In this document: positions 42,806 through 51,797 of the stretch, in pieces
Layout of the letters: each line of letters opens with the position of its first letter
Numbering within the stretch: the stretch's first letter is position 1
Origin: Brumimicrobium sp964585545
GTDB lineage: Bacteria > Bacteroidota > Bacteroidia > Flavobacteriales_D > Crocinitomicaceae
Length of the DNA: 64,000 nucleotides
Direction: 5' to 3'
Assembly: GCA_964585545.1 (NCBI GenBank)
Contig: CAZPDT010000006.1
Location: forward strand, 1-64,000
Program-made: the position numbers and the translations under genes
Notes under the pieces: generated by a model
Database searches by the model: none
The model's input: the letters and a program-made list of their open reading frames with translations, nothing else
Told to the model about the DNA's origin: nothing

Positions 42806-43531
42806 TTAGCCAGGTTGAACAGTAACAGTATAATACACAATCTCGTTTCTAGCGCCGGGTTTCTTTTTATACCTGACCTCTTTTTTAACCAGTCCTATCA
42901 CTTCATCAATCAAGCGCTGCTTTGTTGCAGTGGTCTTACTTCTAATAACATCTGCCCTCAATACTTTTCCTTGTGCATCAACAGTTAATTTAAAAGCAAT
43001 CTTACACCTTTCATCATTAGGTGTTTTGGGTTGAGAATGAAGATTGGCCAAACGAACACGTTCTCCAGCAGCGCCTTTTCCAGGGTCTCCACTTCCTGTT
43101 CCAGGTCCATCATCACTTCCAAAACCTTCACCCGAACCGTCTGATCCAGAACCTCCTTTTCCATTGCCAGAAAAAGGATTGGGCACGGCGGTTTCTTGGT
43201 TCGACGTAGAATTTTCTGTCTTTGTATCTCCATCAGCCGAAGGCACGGTAACTGGAGACTCTTCTTGGGTGGGTTGTTCTTGTGGGTTTTTTTCGGGCTC
43301 TGGAACAGGGTTTGTATTTTCACTCGGTGCGCCCCCTCCTGCATTGTTGATTTCAAAATCAGTAATCCCTTGCTCTCCTAAAACTACAGGAATGGGAACA
43401 GTTACTTTTGGAGGGTCAGGTTCTGTAAAAGTAATAAAGAAAAGTAAAAATAAAGTAATCAATAGAAAGAGTATAGCGCCAATGATTCCCATCCGCCTAT
43501 CTGATGATCTTACAACAGGTACTTGATTCAT
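42806..43531 (-). CDS. TonB-like energy transducer
   Basis: The 241-residue protein has a short cytoplasmic start, one membrane helix (residues about 14-36, RMGIIGAILFLLITLFLLFF), a long Pro/Glu then Gly/Ser-rich periplasmic linker (about 40-160; PNPFSGNGKGGSGSDGSG) and a C-terminal TonB-type domain (RCKIAFKLTVDAQGKVLRAD, YTVTVQPG). It should carry proton-motive energy from ExbB-ExbD, encoded just upstream, to outer-membrane transporters. The C-terminal part is short and divergent, so a TolA-like role remains possible. Confidence 0.85.
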   Translation of the reverse strand: MNQVPVVRSSDRRMGIIGAILFLLITLFLLFFITFTEPDPPKVTVPIPVVLGEQGITDFEINNAGGGAPSENTNPVPEPEKNPQEQPTQEESPVTVPSADGDTKTENSTSNQETAVPNPFSGNGKGGSGSDGSGEGFGSDDGPGTGSGDPGKGAAGERVRLANLHSQPKTPNDERCKIAFKLTVDAQGKVLRADVIRSKTTATKQRLIDEVIGLVKKEVRYKKKPGARNEIVYYTVTVQPG

Positions 43532-43552
43532 CTTTTCTATTTATATACATTA

Positions 43553-43990
43553 TTAATCGTATGCCAAAACAGGTTTCCACTCTCTAGTTTTTGATAAAGC
43601 TAAGATTTGAAAAACTGCTTCATAATCTGCTTGTCTGGAACCTGCAATTTTTACCTTCTTTTCGGGTGTTTGCTCAACTGCCTCAATCAAAAAATCACGC
43701 ATTTCCTCATAAGTCGCCCCTTGAGATTTAACACCAAAAGGATTCTCCATACTGCTTTGGGCATTACTGAGCATAATTTTGTATAGATTATCATCTGTAA
43801 TGATAACTGTTGTTGTGGTATTCTCTTTTGAAGTTTCAAGTTGTTCAGAGGGTTGCGGCAATTCTACAGGTGTATTTTTTTCCGACATTACACTCATAAT
43901 GATAAAAAACACAAGCAAAAGAAATACCAAGTCGGTCATGGAAGCCATGCCACCTTGAATCAAAGTTTTATTTTTCGTCTGAAATCCCAT
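43553..43990 (-). CDS. exbD: Biopolymer transport protein ExbD/TolR
   Basis: The 145-residue protein has a short N-terminus, one membrane helix with the ion-pathway Asp (GGMASMTDLVFLLLVFFIIM) and a periplasmic domain (EKNTPVELPQPS, TVIITDDNLYKIML). It pairs with ExbB (13 bases upstream) and TonB (21 bases downstream) in the inner-membrane motor. Confidence 0.94.
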   Translation of the reverse strand: MGFQTKNKTLIQGGMASMTDLVFLLLVFFIIMSVMSEKNTPVELPQPSEQLETSKENTTTTVIITDDNLYKIMLSNAQSSMENPFGVKSQGATYEEMRDFLIEAVEQTPEKKVKIAGSRQADYEAVFQILALSKTREWKPVLAYD

Positions 43991-44003
43991 AGATTGCCAT
44001 TAT

Positions 44004-44702
44004 TTACTTTGAGGGTGTATGCAACACATCCATAAACTCCATTGCATCATTTTCCATTCTGTAAACCACTTTGGAAATTTGCGATACAAGATAATTGTAT
44101 CCCATAAATGCAATAACGCCTACAATTAAACCTGCAACTGTTGTTACCATTGCCTCCATAATACCTGGTGCAATTGTCCCCAAATCGAGAGAATCAAGAC
44201 TCCTCATCGAATTAAAGGTAGAAACCATTCCTGTAGTTGTTCCAAGGAAACCCAACATAGGAGCCGCACCTGAAGCGGTACCAAGGAAACTCAACCGTTG
44301 TTCAAGTCTTGAAATTTCTAATTTTCCTGTGCTGTCTATAGCAGAAGAAACAATATCCACAGGTTTCCCTAAACGATCAATCCCTTTCTCAAGCATTCGA
44401 GCAGAAGGCGAATCTGTACGTGCGCAAAGGTTCTTCGCTTCATTTATATTTCCATCACTGAGGTGTCTTTTCACCTCTGACAAAAAATTGGGATGTTTTT
44501 TTGATGCTCTTTTCAAGGCCAACAGACGTTCAACAAAAACGTAAATAGCATATATTGACATAATGGCCAACAATATCATTATCAACATTCCCATAAAGCC
44601 ACTTGTCGCTTCAGAGATTGTGTCCCACAAAGGCACTTCTTTAAAGTTTTGCTCAACTCCAGTAGAATCCTGAGCTATTTGAAGTAAAAATAAACCGTTC
44701 AT
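44004..44702 (-). CDS. exbB: MotA/TolQ/ExbB proton channel family protein
   Basis: The 232-residue protein has a first helix at about 35-60, a cytoplasmic domain, and two helices near 150-215 with the conserved GAAPMLGFLGTTTGMVSTFN and GIMEAMVTTVAGLIVGVIAF motifs. It forms the proton channel of the ExbBD-TonB complex. A periplasmic N-terminal part of about 30 residues precedes the first helix. It is the first gene of the exbB-exbD-tonB-folC operon; 212 bases without any recognised feature separate it from nhaA. Confidence 0.95.
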   Translation of the reverse strand: MNGLFLLQIAQDSTGVEQNFKEVPLWDTISEATSGFMGMLIMILLAIMSIYAIYVFVERLLALKRASKKHPNFLSEVKRHLSDGNINEAKNLCARTDSPSARMLEKGIDRLGKPVDIVSSAIDSTGKLEISRLEQRLSFLGTASGAAPMLGFLGTTTGMVSTFNSMRSLDSLDLGTIAPGIMEAMVTTVAGLIVGVIAFMGYNYLVSQISKVVYRMENDAMEFMDVLHTPSK

Positions 44703-44914
44703 ATTTTCAATAACGTATTAAATTAAAATTTGTTACACTACAATAAAATTCCTGATGCTAAAGTAAATGATAAAATTAGAATAATTCACTTTTTCATCAG
44801 CTTTATCCCATATTATTCACCACGTTTTTTTATTTTAAATTGTATTCAAATGATTATCAAAACGTTAATCTATTTTCAAAATAAACATCTATCCAAACTT
44901 TGGGTGTATAATAG

Positions 44915-46102
44915 TTAATGCTTGGATTCTTCTTGAAGCTGTTTGTTTTCCGTTTCTCGATCTTTCAATTGACTTTTTAAAACAAAGAAACCAACGACAC
45001 CAGCAACCAAGGAACTACATAAAATAATCAATTTAGCATTGCTGATCAATAGCGCTTCTCCTTTAAAAGCGAGTAAGGTAATGAAAATTGACATTGTAAA
45101 CCCAATCCCTGCCATAATACCAACACCAAAGATATTTTTCCATTTTAAATCTGAAGGCAAATTAACAAGACCTAATTTTGCACATAGATAAGCCATTCCA
45201 AATACACCTAAAGGCTTTCCAATAATAAGTCCTAGAGCAATTCCCAAACTATCGTTTTGAACAAGTACATCTCCAAAATTCCCTCCTACTATAATTGCAG
45301 TGTTGACCAATGCAAATATGGGCAAGATGATGAAAGTGACAGGTTGGTCTAAAAAATCTTGCATTTTATAGGATAAAGTTTTTTCGTCTCCATTTCCAAA
45401 TGGAATCGTAAAGGCAAACAAAACTCCTGCAATGGTTGGATGGATACCAGAAATGGACATAAAATACCACATAAAACCACCACCAATTAGATAGATGATT
45501 AGCAATTTAACTTTTAGTTTATTTAAAATCAAAAGTCCTCCAAAAATACCCAAAGCAATAAAAAGATTGGTAATGACTAAGGTGTCCGTATAAAATATGG
45601 CAATTACCAGAATCGCTCCCAAATCGTCAATAACAGCCAATGCAGTCAAAAATACTTTTAAAGAGAGCGGAACTCTTTTCCCCAATAAAGACAATGCGCC
45701 TAAGGCAAATGCAATATCAGTAGCCATGGGTATTCCCGCTCCCGATTGTGTATCCGTTCCATAATTCAACATTAAATATATTCCAGCAGGAACGAGCATT
45801 CCTCCAAGCGCACCAAATGTAGGCAGCAATGCATCCTTTACCTTAGATAATTTCCCGAGAAACAATTCGCGTTTGAGTTCTAGCCCTATGAGTAAGAAAA
45901 AAATGGCCATCAACCCGTCATTTACCCAATATTCAATACTTTTTCCTCCTTCACCACCTATTTTCGTTCCCCAGAAATGCTCGTAGGGTTCTCCGATAAA
46001 AAAATTAGCTAAAAGCAAAGATATTACTGTACATATTACCAATAATGTACCTCCTGCTTTTTCACTGTGAATAAATTCTTTAAATAGGTCTCTCGTTTTC
46101 AT
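44915..46102 (-). CDS. nhaA: Na+/H+ antiporter NhaA
   Basis: The 395-residue protein has about twelve membrane helices and the family's key residues: Asp159-Asp160 in ALAVIDDLGAILVIAIFY (the Na+/H+ site, Asp163-Asp164 in E. coli), Asp129 in IPMATDIAFALGALSLLGKR and GLELKRELFLGKLS. It expels sodium at the cost of protons across the inner membrane and helps at alkaline pH, which fits a marine or brackish habitat. It stands alone between an amino-acid dehydrogenase and exbB. Confidence 0.96.
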   Translation of the reverse strand: MKTRDLFKEFIHSEKAGGTLLVICTVISLLLANFFIGEPYEHFWGTKIGGEGGKSIEYWVNDGLMAIFFLLIGLELKRELFLGKLSKVKDALLPTFGALGGMLVPAGIYLMLNYGTDTQSGAGIPMATDIAFALGALSLLGKRVPLSLKVFLTALAVIDDLGAILVIAIFYTDTLVITNLFIALGIFGGLLILNKLKVKLLIIYLIGGGFMWYFMSISGIHPTIAGVLFAFTIPFGNGDEKTLSYKMQDFLDQPVTFIILPIFALVNTAIIVGGNFGDVLVQNDSLGIALGLIIGKPLGVFGMAYLCAKLGLVNLPSDLKWKNIFGVGIMAGIGFTMSIFITLLAFKGEALLISNAKLIILCSSLVAGVVGFFVLKSQLKDRETENKQLQEESKH

Positions 46103-46178
46103 TTAAATATTTGATGTTATTTATTAGAGATTAATTGTTCCAACAACAACTTAAAGTCATTGAAAACATTAAAAAAAA

Positions 46179-47411
46179 TCAAACCAATTGATTGAGCACA
46201 ATTTCAAATGATTTTTTAGCAATCTCTGTTGATTTACTGTTTATTTTATGTGTTGCTTTTAAAGCTTTGTCGATTGTAGCTCTTACATCGGCATAAATGG
46301 CCTCATCCTCCAGTGCCTCTAAATCATTTGACATTAGGTAAGCGAAAACTCTTGCAATGCCTAAATTCGAAATAAAGTCAGGCACCAATGCAATAGAATC
46401 ATCAACATAATCTGCAATTTTGCCAAAGAAAATTTCTTTATCTGCAAAAGGAACATTTGCACCTGGAGCAATTAATTGAAGCCCCGATTTGATCATTCGC
46501 TCCACCTGATCTTCAGTAACAATTCGCGAAGCAGCACAGGGAGTAAACACATCTGCTGAAACATCCCAAATCTTGTCATCAACTTCCTCAAAAGAAAGCA
46601 TATTGGGTGCGTTCAACTCATTTCCATTCTTATTGAGGTACAATTCTCGAATTTCATTTACTGTAAAACCTTCTTCCTTGATTAAACCACCAACACGATC
46701 AATAATTCCTACAATTTTTGCGCCTTGTAAAGATAAGTAATACGCTGCAGCCGAAGCGACATTGCCCCAACCTTGAACTATTACCTTTTTATCCTGAATG
46801 GTCGACTTCTCCCATATATTGTAATAGGAAACGATAGAATGTGCGACTCCATAACCTGTTATCAAATCGGCAATAACAAATTTGCGGTCCGGACTCGGTG
46901 CATAATTAACATCTTCTACAACTTTTAAAATGCCCTTTCTCAATTGTCCAATTCTGCGTATTTTTTGAGACTCTTTAGGCGCAAAATGGCCATTCAAAAC
47001 ACCTTCTTGAGGATGCCAAATGCCATTGTCTTCGGTATAGGGAATCACCTCATGAATTTCATCAACATTCATGTCGCCTCCAGTACCATAATATGTTTTT
47101 AACAAAGGGGATATTGCTTTGAACCATCTGTGCAAGACACCTTCTTTTCTTGGGTCTTTAGGGTCAAAATCAATTCCTGATTTAGCGCCCCCAATTGGTG
47201 GACCTGCAACAGAAAATTTCAGTTCCATTGTCTTTGCCAATGATTCCACCTCTCGTTTATCTAATCCTTTTCTCATTCGGGTTCCTCCTCCTGCTGCTCC
47301 ACCGCGCAATGAATTAATTACAACCCATCCTTTTGCATCTGTTTCTGAATCATGCCATTCAAATACAACTTCTGCTTCCTTCTCTTCAAACTTCTTTAAT
47401 AAATCCTTCAT
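46179..47411 (-). CDS. Glu/Leu/Phe/Val family amino-acid dehydrogenase
   Basis: The 410-residue enzyme oxidatively deaminates an amino acid to a 2-oxo acid with NAD(P)+. The N-terminal catalytic domain has RGGAAGGGTRMRKGLDKREV, VAGPPIGGAKSGIDFDPKDP (catalytic Lys) and YGTGGDMNVDEIHEV; the C-terminal dinucleotide domain has VIVQGWGNVASAAAYYLSLQ. I use the ATG at 47411 (MKDLLKKFEEKE); a TTG at 47432 is less likely. The glutamate or leucine preference cannot be fixed from the motifs I can see. Confidence 0.9.
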   Translation of the reverse strand: MKDLLKKFEEKEAEVVFEWHDSETDAKGWVVINSLRGGAAGGGTRMRKGLDKREVESLAKTMELKFSVAGPPIGGAKSGIDFDPKDPRKEGVLHRWFKAISPLLKTYYGTGGDMNVDEIHEVIPYTEDNGIWHPQEGVLNGHFAPKESQKIRRIGQLRKGILKVVEDVNYAPSPDRKFVIADLITGYGVAHSIVSYYNIWEKSTIQDKKVIVQGWGNVASAAAYYLSLQGAKIVGIIDRVGGLIKEEGFTVNEIRELYLNKNGNELNAPNMLSFEEVDDKIWDVSADVFTPCAASRIVTEDQVERMIKSGLQLIAPGANVPFADKEIFFGKIADYVDDSIALVPDFISNLGIARVFAYLMSNDLEALEDEAIYADVRATIDKALKATHKINSKSTEIAKKSFEIVLNQLV

Positions 47412-47488
47412 GTAAAAAATATTAGCAAGCAAAAGTAATAAAGAATTCTGTTTTAAAACGCTTAATTTCTCATAAATTTGAGAATCGA

Positions 47489-48559
47489 TTATGGTTTAAT
47501 AATCACGCCAGAAGATGAGTCTTTCCGAGCACCTGTGACACTTGCCCATACGTTAATTTGATCTTGCCACTTCAATACACCAAGAAAAGCAAAACCTATG
47601 GCTTCTTTAAAGTTGATTATATCTTCTTCGGGCACGAGGGTAATTTGATCCGTATGAACTCTAATTCTATCGATTAAAAAAGTGTTGTTGGCACCGCCTC
47701 CAGTAACCATAACAGAATTTGAGGTGACTCCATTCAAGGAATGCCCAATTTGAATTGCAACGTGCTCGTACCACGTTCTCATCGTGTTTTTTACATCTTG
47801 TTCTTGATCTAACAGTGGCAAAACTTCATTTTCAACCCACTCCCATCCTAGAGATTTTGGTGAACTCTGGCGGTAGTAATCCAGTGCATTTAATGCATTT
47901 AACAATTGGGTGTTTATTTGTCCTGATCTGCCCATTTCTCCATTATCATCATAAGCTTTGCCCAATTGTTTTGCCAATTTATTCAGTACTATATTTACAG
48001 GACATATATCAAAAGAAAACGTTTTCTCTTCATCTTGATAAGACACATTTGCAAAACCTCCAAGATTTAAAAACGAGTCGGCATACCGTTGAAACAATAA
48101 AAAATCAGCAACGGGAATCAATGGTGCTCCATTGCCACCGAGTGCAACATCCATAGAGCGAAAATCAACAACGGTAGGAATGCCCGTGTGTACAGCGAGT
48201 TCTGGTCCATTTCCAATTTGAAGTGTATACCCTTTTTGAGGTTGATGAAAAATCGTTTGACCATGACTAGCGATCAAGTCAACTTCCTTCTTGTCTACAT
48301 TAAAATCATCGAGAAAAGTATTGACTTTTTCTGCATAAAAGCAACCCAAATCGGAGTTTAATTTACTCAATTCGTTCCCTGTAGATTGAAACGCTGTTTG
48401 CAATCGTTTCAGTAAATGCGCTGGAAAATCATAACATTCGGCAAAGTGCAATTCAAATGTCCATTCTCCATTTCTTGTCAACTCAAAGGTCACATCAGCA
48501 ACATCCAACCCATCCATGGAAGTGCCCGACATTAAACCAATTGCTCTAAAAGTTTTCAT
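47489..48559 (-). CDS. anmK: Anhydro-N-acetylmuramic acid kinase
   Basis: AnmK opens and phosphorylates 1,6-anhydro-MurNAc to MurNAc-6-phosphate in peptidoglycan recycling. The 356 residues contain the N-terminal phosphate motif GLMSGTSMDGLDVADVTF, LIASHGQTIFHQPQ, VVDFRSMDVALGGNGAPLIP, FLNLGGFANVSY and VMVTGGGANNTFLIDRI. No murQ is nearby. It is divergent from the acyl-CoA dehydrogenase gene. Confidence 0.94.
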   Translation of the reverse strand: MKTFRAIGLMSGTSMDGLDVADVTFELTRNGEWTFELHFAECYDFPAHLLKRLQTAFQSTGNELSKLNSDLGCFYAEKVNTFLDDFNVDKKEVDLIASHGQTIFHQPQKGYTLQIGNGPELAVHTGIPTVVDFRSMDVALGGNGAPLIPVADFLLFQRYADSFLNLGGFANVSYQDEEKTFSFDICPVNIVLNKLAKQLGKAYDDNGEMGRSGQINTQLLNALNALDYYRQSSPKSLGWEWVENEVLPLLDQEQDVKNTMRTWYEHVAIQIGHSLNGVTSNSVMVTGGGANNTFLIDRIRVHTDQITLVPEEDIINFKEAIGFAFLGVLKWQDQINVWASVTGARKDSSSGVIIKP

Positions 48560-48599
48560 TTTCTATTGATATTATAACGTAAAAATTGAATAAATACGC

Positions 48600-48607
48600 T
48601 ACATTTG
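48600..48607 (+). promoter_or_regulatory. Possible -7 box of the acyl-CoA dehydrogenase gene
   Basis: TACATTTG matches TAnnTTTG in the divergent gap. It would give a leader of about 140 bases, long for this type of gene, and no -33 TTG at the right spacing is visible. Confidence 0.3.
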
Positions 48608-48755
48608 TACCTTCAATAGTAGCCAAAAATTATGAAAACAAATTCTTTTTTTAGTCAAAAATTTATTTTTTAGACAACACAAGTAGAAAAATAGGATTTG
48701 AAATGGATTAAAGTAGCAACACGAACGAATATAAAAATTAAATAACTACACAAAT

Positions 48756-49898
48756 ATGGATTTTGAATTAACTGAAGAACAAATGGCTGTACGTGATGCA
48801 GCAAGAGATTTCGCTCAAAATGTACTCAAAAAAGGTGTGATTGAAAGAGACAATGAACAGCAATTTCCAAAAGAAGAAATAAAGGAACTTGGGGCACTTG
48901 GTTTTCTAGGAATGATGGTTGATCCAAAGTATGGAGGTGGTGGCATGGATACCATTTCTTATGCTCTCGCAATGGAAGAAATTTCAAAAGTTGATGCCTC
49001 TGTATCTGTTGTTATGAGTGTTAATAATTCACTTGTTTGTTGGGGAATTGAGAAGTTTGGGACTGAAGAACAAAAACAAAAATATTTGGTGCCTTTGGCA
49101 AAAGGAGAAGTCATCGGGGCGTTTTGTCTTTCTGAACCTGAAGCCGGTTCCGACGCAACATCTCAACGTACAATAGCAGAGGACAAAGGCGATTATTACC
49201 TATTAAATGGAACAAAAAATTGGATTACTAATGGAGGAACTGCTTCAACATATCTTGTCATGGCACAAACTCATCCTGAAAAAGGACATCATGGCATTAA
49301 TTGTTTGATTGTTGAGAAAGGAATGGAAGGTTTTGAAGTTGGGCCAAAAGAAGACAAACTCGGCATTCGTGGTAGTGACACTCATTCATTGACGTTTACT
49401 GATGTAAAAGTACCTAAAGAAAATAGAATTGGAGAAGATGGATTTGGTTTTAAATTTGCTATGAAAACACTATCTGGAGGGAGAATAGGAATTGCTGCTC
49501 AAGCCTTAGGGATTGCTTCTGGTGCTATGGAGTTAGCGATAGCTTATGCCAAAGAACGTAAGGCCTTTGGTAAAGAAATCAGTAAACACCAAGCCATTGC
49601 TTTTAAAGTTGCAGATATGGCGACTGCTGTTGAAACAGCAAGGTTAATGGTTCTCAAAGCGGCATGGGAGAAGGACCAAGGCAAAAACTTTGATCAATCC
49701 AGCGCAATGGCAAAATTATATGCTTCATCAGTTGCTATGAAGCAAACTGTAGAAGCTGTCCAAATTCATGGAGGATATGGTTATGTTAAAGAATACCATG
49801 TGGAAAGGTTAATGCGAGATGCAAAAATCACTCAAATTTATGAAGGAACTTCTGAAGTTCAGAAAATTGTGATTTCTAGAAATATGTTTAAAGATTAG
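48756..49898 (+). CDS. Acyl-CoA dehydrogenase
   Basis: This 380-residue flavoprotein catalyses the first step of beta-oxidation or branched-chain acyl-CoA breakdown. It has the AMP-binding N-terminal helices (DFELTEEQMAVRDAARDFAQ), the FAD-site motifs AFCLSEPEAGSD and YLLNGTKNWITNGG, FGKEISKHQAIAFKVADMAT, HGGYGYVKEYHVERLMRDAK and the catalytic Glu in QIYEGTSEVQKI. The Glu position is that of short- and medium-chain enzymes; chain-length preference cannot be stated. It is monocistronic, with an element at 49932-49946 downstream. Confidence 0.94.
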   Translation: MDFELTEEQMAVRDAARDFAQNVLKKGVIERDNEQQFPKEEIKELGALGFLGMMVDPKYGGGGMDTISYALAMEEISKVDASVSVVMSVNNSLVCWGIEKFGTEEQKQKYLVPLAKGEVIGAFCLSEPEAGSDATSQRTIAEDKGDYYLLNGTKNWITNGGTASTYLVMAQTHPEKGHHGINCLIVEKGMEGFEVGPKEDKLGIRGSDTHSLTFTDVKVPKENRIGEDGFGFKFAMKTLSGGRIGIAAQALGIASGAMELAIAYAKERKAFGKEISKHQAIAFKVADMATAVETARLMVLKAAWEKDQGKNFDQSSAMAKLYASSVAMKQTVEAVQIHGGYGYVKEYHVERLMRDAKITQIYEGTSEVQKIVISRNMFKD

Positions 49899-49931
49899 CC
49901 CACATTATTATTCATTCCCTAAAGTATTAAT

Positions 49932-49946
49932 AATAATTCGGGTTAA
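49932..49946 (-). repeat. Copy 4 of the dispersed 15-base element, one mismatch
   Basis: AATAATTCGGGTTAA differs at one base from the arm at 41367-41381 (AATAGTTCGGGTTAA). It sits 34 bases after the acyl-CoA dehydrogenase stop. The stretch from 49898 to 49911 resembles a degenerate second arm (TAGCCCACATTATT), so an imperfect hairpin may form. Confidence 0.55.
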
Positions 49947-49972
49947 GCATTGTTTGGCTCAGAAGAACAATT

Positions 49973-50008
49973 AAAAAAATATAGGGACGCTGTAATTATC
50001 GCGTCCCT
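49973..50008 (-). terminator. Terminator of fabI
   Basis: AGGGACGC (49983-49990) and GCGTCCCT (50001-50008) pair perfectly around a 10-base loop. On the minus strand the stem is followed by TAT and seven T (49979-49973). It is about 120 bases beyond the fabI stop. Confidence 0.8.
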
Positions 50009-50128
50009 TAATCTGATTTATACATTTTGTGTTCGAAAACTCGATTCACCAATAACTTAACTCAAATATAAGTGATGATGAATAAAAACACTGTTTTGAG
50101 ATATCCACTTCTATTTTGTAAAGCAGTT

Positions 50129-50944
50129 TTATGCGTCTCCAAACTTATTCATCACATTTTGTGTTACTCCAGTTGAACTAAAGCCACCATCGTGAAATAA
50201 GTTCTGCATGGTCACATATCGGGTATAATCTGAGAACATAGAGATGCAATATTGAGCACACGCTTCTGAGGAAGCATTGCCCAATGGACTCATTTCATCA
50301 CTGAAGTTTACAAATTCATTAAACCCGCTAATTCCTTGTCCTGCAGTGGTACGTGTTGGCGATTGAGAAATCGTGTTCACCCTTACTTTCTTCTTCAAGC
50401 CGTAGTGGTATCCAAATCCTCTAGCAATAGATTCCAACAGTGATTTAGCATCTGCCATATCACCATAATCAGGGAAAATTCTTTGCGAAGCAATATAAGT
50501 TAATGCAAGCACAGACCCCCATTCATTCATCGCGTCTTTTTTCATTGCAGTTGCCAACACTTTATGCAATGAACCTGCCGATATATCTAGAGTTTGATTG
50601 AAAAATTTATAATTAATATCGGTATAGTGTTTTCCCTTACGCACGTTTGGAGACATCCCGATTGAGTGCAAAATAAAATCGACCTTTCCGCCTAAGATAT
50701 CCATTGTCTGATCAATTAAATTGGCAATATCTTCTTCACTTGTGGCATCAGCAGGCACAATCTGGCTGTTCGTTTTTTCAGACAACTCATTAATTTGTCC
50801 CATTCGCATGGCAACCGGTGCATTTGTTAAAACAAATTCTGCTCCCTCTTCATGTGCCAATTCAGCCACTTTCCAAGCGATTGATTTATCGTTTAATGCT
50901 CCAAAAATGATTCCTTTTTTACCTTTTAATAAATTGTTTCCCAT
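50129..50944 (-). CDS. fabI: Enoyl-[acyl-carrier-protein] reductase (NADH)
   Basis: FabI performs the last reduction in each round of fatty-acid elongation. The 271-residue SDR-type chain shows the family's NAD-binding motif GIIFGALNDKSIAWKVAELA, the DFILHSIGMSP segment, and the catalytic Tyr and Lys in YGDMADAKSLLESIARGFGY. TYIASQRIFPDYG carries the first conserved Tyr, and VRVNTISQSPTRTTAGQGIS covers the substrate loop. It has its own downstream terminator and faces the acyl-CoA dehydrogenase gene convergently. Confidence 0.95.
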   Translation of the reverse strand: MGNNLLKGKKGIIFGALNDKSIAWKVAELAHEEGAEFVLTNAPVAMRMGQINELSEKTNSQIVPADATSEEDIANLIDQTMDILGGKVDFILHSIGMSPNVRKGKHYTDINYKFFNQTLDISAGSLHKVLATAMKKDAMNEWGSVLALTYIASQRIFPDYGDMADAKSLLESIARGFGYHYGLKKKVRVNTISQSPTRTTAGQGISGFNEFVNFSDEMSPLGNASSEACAQYCISMFSDYTRYVTMQNLFHDGGFSSTGVTQNVMNKFGDA

Positions 50945-51035
50945 AGTTTAATTTATTTATTTACAAAAATATAATTATTCTTTGATTTGCTTCATTTAAA
51001 CTGAAAATCTAAATAAAATTCATCTTAAACAGTAT

Positions 51036-51761
51036 TTATTCTTCACAAGGCTGTTTATAATCCCAGATAAAATCCTTAAACGTGATTTTATACCTAAACC
51101 AAATTGTTTCCGCTTGAACATGAACAGTGTCATTTTGAGTAAAGTAGAGCTGTTGGGTTGCTTTTGTAAGCATCAAGTTGCTTTTAGAAAAATTAATCCT
51201 TCCTGTTTTTTTAATCGCCTCAATAATATCCTTCTCCTTTTTAGAAGCTAATCCTCTGGCCTTACATTGGGTATAGTTCGATTCATCAATAAAAATAAGT
51301 GAAGAATCTCTAGGTAAATGTGCCACCTCTCCCCATCCTTTCAAATCAGTATATCTTTTGGGTTGGTCTGTAGCATTTAAAACATGAACAACGGTAATGT
51401 AACTGTCTTCATACAAAGAAAATTGCAACCTTCTATCTATCGAATCATTGACTTCAAAAATATATTCTCGAGGAAATACAGAACGCTCGTTAAGACTTTC
51501 AGAATAATTTATTTTCCCTTTAAGGACAACCTTTTTAATATTTGATTTATCAATTCCTATTTTATGAAGTTGATCTATTTGGTCATTAGGGAAGACAATT
51601 ATTTTTTCAATAATATCAGTTTTAATTCTGTTTGATGGTGTCCAGGAACACGCCCGTTCACCAAAAATTACAGCTACTAAAAGGGAACCCAGTACTAATC
51701 CAGTGATATAATAACTCAACCTTCTCAAGAATCCTTTCTTCCATGCTCCTTTACGCTGCAT
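51036..51761 (-). CDS. Hypothetical single-pass membrane-anchored protein
   Basis: The 241-residue product has a basic N-terminus (MQRKGAWKKGFLRR), one membrane helix at about 17-35 (YYITGLVLGSLLVAVIFGER) and a soluble domain that begins ACSWTPSNRIKTDIIEKIIV. It has a NYTQC segment and a C-terminal beta-rich region (NDTVHVQAETIWFRYKITF). I recognise no named family. The frame is open to 51791, but that would extend the tail before the basic start and reach the ald gene region. It follows ald by 36 bases and may be co-transcribed with tsaE-ald. Confidence 0.7.
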   Translation of the reverse strand: MQRKGAWKKGFLRRLSYYITGLVLGSLLVAVIFGERACSWTPSNRIKTDIIEKIIVFPNDQIDQLHKIGIDKSNIKKVVLKGKINYSESLNERSVFPREYIFEVNDSIDRRLQFSLYEDSYITVVHVLNATDQPKRYTDLKGWGEVAHLPRDSSLIFIDESNYTQCKARGLASKKEKDIIEAIKKTGRINFSKSNLMLTKATQQLYFTQNDTVHVQAETIWFRYKITFKDFIWDYKQPCEE

Positions 51762-51797
51762 AACGAAAAATAATTTAATGCAAAAATACAAGTAAAC

